NCBI GenBank assembly: GCA_903872005.1
Contig: CAIQJD010000966.1
Coordinates: 1-7,596, forward strand
Direction of reading: 5' to 3'
Length of the DNA: 7,596 nt
From: an uncultured bacterium
GTDB taxonomy: Bacteria; Chloroflexota; Anaerolineae; JACIWP01
Numbering within the stretch: the first letter of the stretch is position 1; every line of letters begins with the position of its first letter. Under the pieces are notes generated by a model. The model made no database searches, was not told the origin of the DNA, and saw only the letters and a list, made by a program, of their open reading frames with translations. Below are positions 6,520 through 7,596 of the stretch, in pieces. Position numbers and translations under genes: made by a program.

Positions 6520-7596
6520 ATGCGAGCCGAACGTCCGCAAACGCTCATCATCCTGGCCTGCGCCGCTTGCCTCGCGCCGCTGTTGCTGCTACCCCTGGCC
6601 TGGGCCGAAGCGCAGACCGACGTCTGGATCAAGCAGGATACCGGCGCGGCTCGCGTGCTGACCATGCTCTGGCTGCCGGCGCGCAGCGGCGCGCTCGTTT
6701 CCATGAAAGGGGCCGGCCTCTGGTTCGCCGCGGCCAACGGCGGGTGGAGCCGCTCCAGCGTTGGACTCCCCTTCACCCTCGACCAGGGGCTTTCGGTCAT
6801 TGCCCTGTCCGCCGTCCCCACCAACCCGCCGGCGCTGCTGGCCCTGACCAGCGCCGGCGCGCTCTATCGCTCCCGAGACGATGGCCGCCAATGGGAGCCG
6901 GCGTCCGCGCCGGCCGGCATTGGCGCCGCCGGCATCCTGAGTGCGGCGCCCGATGGGTCGCTCTACCTCTTCGTTGGCGCGGATGTCTACCGCAGCGCGG
7001 ACGCCGGGTCAAGCTGGCGCTCCGTCGGGGCTTTGCCGGCCGGCAGCCGGCCCCTCTGCGCCGTCAGCGATCTCCCTGCGCCAGCCGACCTGTTGGTGGG
7101 GACAGAAGCCGGCCGCATCCTCAGCAGCCACGATGGCGGCGAGACCTGGGAGCAACCGGAGATGTACCTGGCGCGCGGCCGCGTCCAGGCCATCGCCGGC
7201 GGGCCGGCCGGCGTACTCTATGCCGGCACCTCCCTGGGACTGCTGCGCTCCAACGATCAGGGCAAGAGCTGGCGTCTGGCGTCGCCGGCGTTGCAAGGAC
7301 AGGATGTGCGGGCCATTGTCCTCGCGCCGGGGCGCTCGACGACCTTGTATGTGGGTCTGGGGCGCAACGGCGTCTGGCGCGGCAGCGAAGATGGTGAGCG
7401 TTGGGAGAGCCTGGGGCGCGGCCTGGCGCGCCGCAACCTGGTCGCCCTGGTCATAGACACGGCCGGCCGGACGTTGATGACGGGCGCGTATGATGGCGTG
7501 TGGCGCTGCCGGCTGCCCGACGCGGCGGCCGGCAAGGCGCTGCTCCCGATGGCGTCCACGTCCACGCCGACGACCAGCCGGCCGGCGAGCGCGCCG
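6520..7596 (+). CDS. Secreted Asp-box (BNR/sortilin-like) beta-propeller protein, 3' partial
   Basis: The frame is open from ATG 6520 to the last base, giving 359 visible residues. The start is supported by an immediate signal peptide: basic MRAERPQT, a hydrophobic core about 9-28, and a likely cleavage site after AWA at 29. Five Asp boxes of the S-x-D-x-G-x-x-W type follow: SRDDGRQW 118-125, SADAGSSW 159-166, SHDGGETW 203-210, SNDQGKSW 244-251, and the variant GSEDGERW 288-295. Degenerate units before and after (near residues 70-76 and 328-334) bring the count to seven, the size of one propeller. Relatives include YCF48-like, BNR-repeat and Vps10/sortilin-type proteins. No sialidase Arg triad or Asp/Glu/Tyr set is recognisable, so a binding rather than enzymatic role is inferred. 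The visible end, PMASTSTPTTSRPASAP, begins another Thr/Pro linker. No strong Shine-Dalgarno is seen in the 10-base gap, so translational coupling to the TPR gene is plausible. Confidence 0.9.
   Translation, partial: MRAERPQTLIILACAACLAPLLLLPLAWAEAQTDVWIKQDTGAARVLTMLWLPARSGALVSMKGAGLWFAAANGGWSRSSVGLPFTLDQGLSVIALSAVPTNPPALLALTSAGALYRSRDDGRQWEPASAPAGIGAAGILSAAPDGSLYLFVGADVYRSADAGSSWRSVGALPAGSRPLCAVSDLPAPADLLVGTEAGRILSSHDGGETWEQPEMYLARGRVQAIAGGPAGVLYAGTSLGLLRSNDQGKSWRLASPALQGQDVRAIVLAPGRSTTLYVGLGRNGVWRGSEDGERWESLGRGLARRNLVALVIDTAGRTLMTGAYDGVWRCRLPDAAAGKALLPMASTSTPTTSRPASAP
6669..7587. repeat. Dense scatter of the palindrome GCCGGC
   Basis: By hand count the hexamer GCCGGC occurs about 22 times in roughly 1.09 kb of the propeller gene, and about 17 times in the 1.67-kb TPR gene. 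At about 70% G+C, chance would give about 2 and 3. It falls in more than one reading frame (Ala-Gly as GCC GGC, and x-Pro-Ala as in CTG CCG GCG), so it is not just one preferred dipeptide. It also fills the first gene. Confidence 0.7.
6871..7404 (+). repeat. Asp-box repeat array of the propeller
   Basis: The five Asp boxes start at residues 118, 159, 203, 244 and 288 of the third gene's product, giving spacings of 41, 44, 41 and 44. Each box is preceded by a strand of the type LYxGT, LLVGT or LYVG and followed by a short loop into the next blade. The fifth box has Gly for Ser and Glu for Asp. Confidence 0.85.

Noticed and set aside
6547..6573. Possible lipoprotein signal (Cys 14 or Cys 17) in the propeller protein
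   Set aside because: The residues before each Cys do not fit the usual lipobox, and the hydrophobic core continues beyond both Cys to a normal signal peptidase I site at AWA.
6567..7397. A 276-codon + strand frame overlapping the propeller gene
   Set aside because: Its translation is Arg/Ala/Gly-rich with no domain, whereas the frame from 6520 has a signal peptide and regularly spaced Asp boxes to the end of the window.
6871..7404. Sialidase activity of the Asp-box protein
   Set aside because: Asp boxes are structural and occur in many non-enzymatic propellers; no arginine triad or nucleophile Tyr/Glu arrangement could be identified.

Overview
The window is a GC-rich stretch (roughly two thirds G+C by eye) carrying three genes in tandem on the + strand, separated by gaps of only 16 and 10 bases, so it is almost entirely coding and looks like part of one operon. 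The first gene enters from the left edge and the third runs off the right edge. No RNA gene, insertion sequence, CRISPR array or terminator was seen. I infer a member of the Chloroflexota (Anaerolineae-like). The reasons are the Thr/Pro low-complexity tails of the TPTPT type, the four-cysteine CPYLG...CP.Y module, OmpL47-type Ig-like repeats, and a C-terminal YxxFLPxVxK motif, all of which I remember as common there. This is an inference from style, not a database match.

Layout. (1) 2-4825: the last 1607 residues of a giant secreted modular protein. It has 14 visible Ig-like modules of three types (A about 101 aa, B 103 aa, C 87 aa), ordered A-B-A-A-B-A-A-C-C-C-A-C-A-C. These are followed by a fibronectin-III-like module, a jelly-roll-like C-terminal domain and a short YKLFLPSVVK motif with a Pro-rich end. 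(2) 4842-6509: a 555-residue single-span membrane protein. It has a four-Cys module and one TPR-like unit before the membrane helix, then a long TPR solenoid and a Thr/Pro-rich tail after it. (3) 6520-7596: a secreted Asp-box (BNR/sortilin-like) beta-propeller with a signal peptide. Seven blade-like repeats are visible, followed by the beginning of another Thr/Pro-rich tail.

How they may work together. All three products are predicted at or beyond the cell envelope: a long fibre-like adhesin or surface protein, a membrane-anchored TPR scaffold whose larger part probably lies outside the membrane, and a secreted propeller. The close gene spacing suggests co-expression, and the simplest reading is a cell-surface assembly in which the TPR protein docks or organises the other two. 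No enzyme active site is recognisable, so the biochemical role is unknown.

The most notable sequence-level signals are an exact 915-bp higher-order repeat in the first gene, the strict 261-bp phasing of the C modules, the alternating short/long blade pattern in the propeller, and a strong excess of the palindrome GCCGGC throughout the window.
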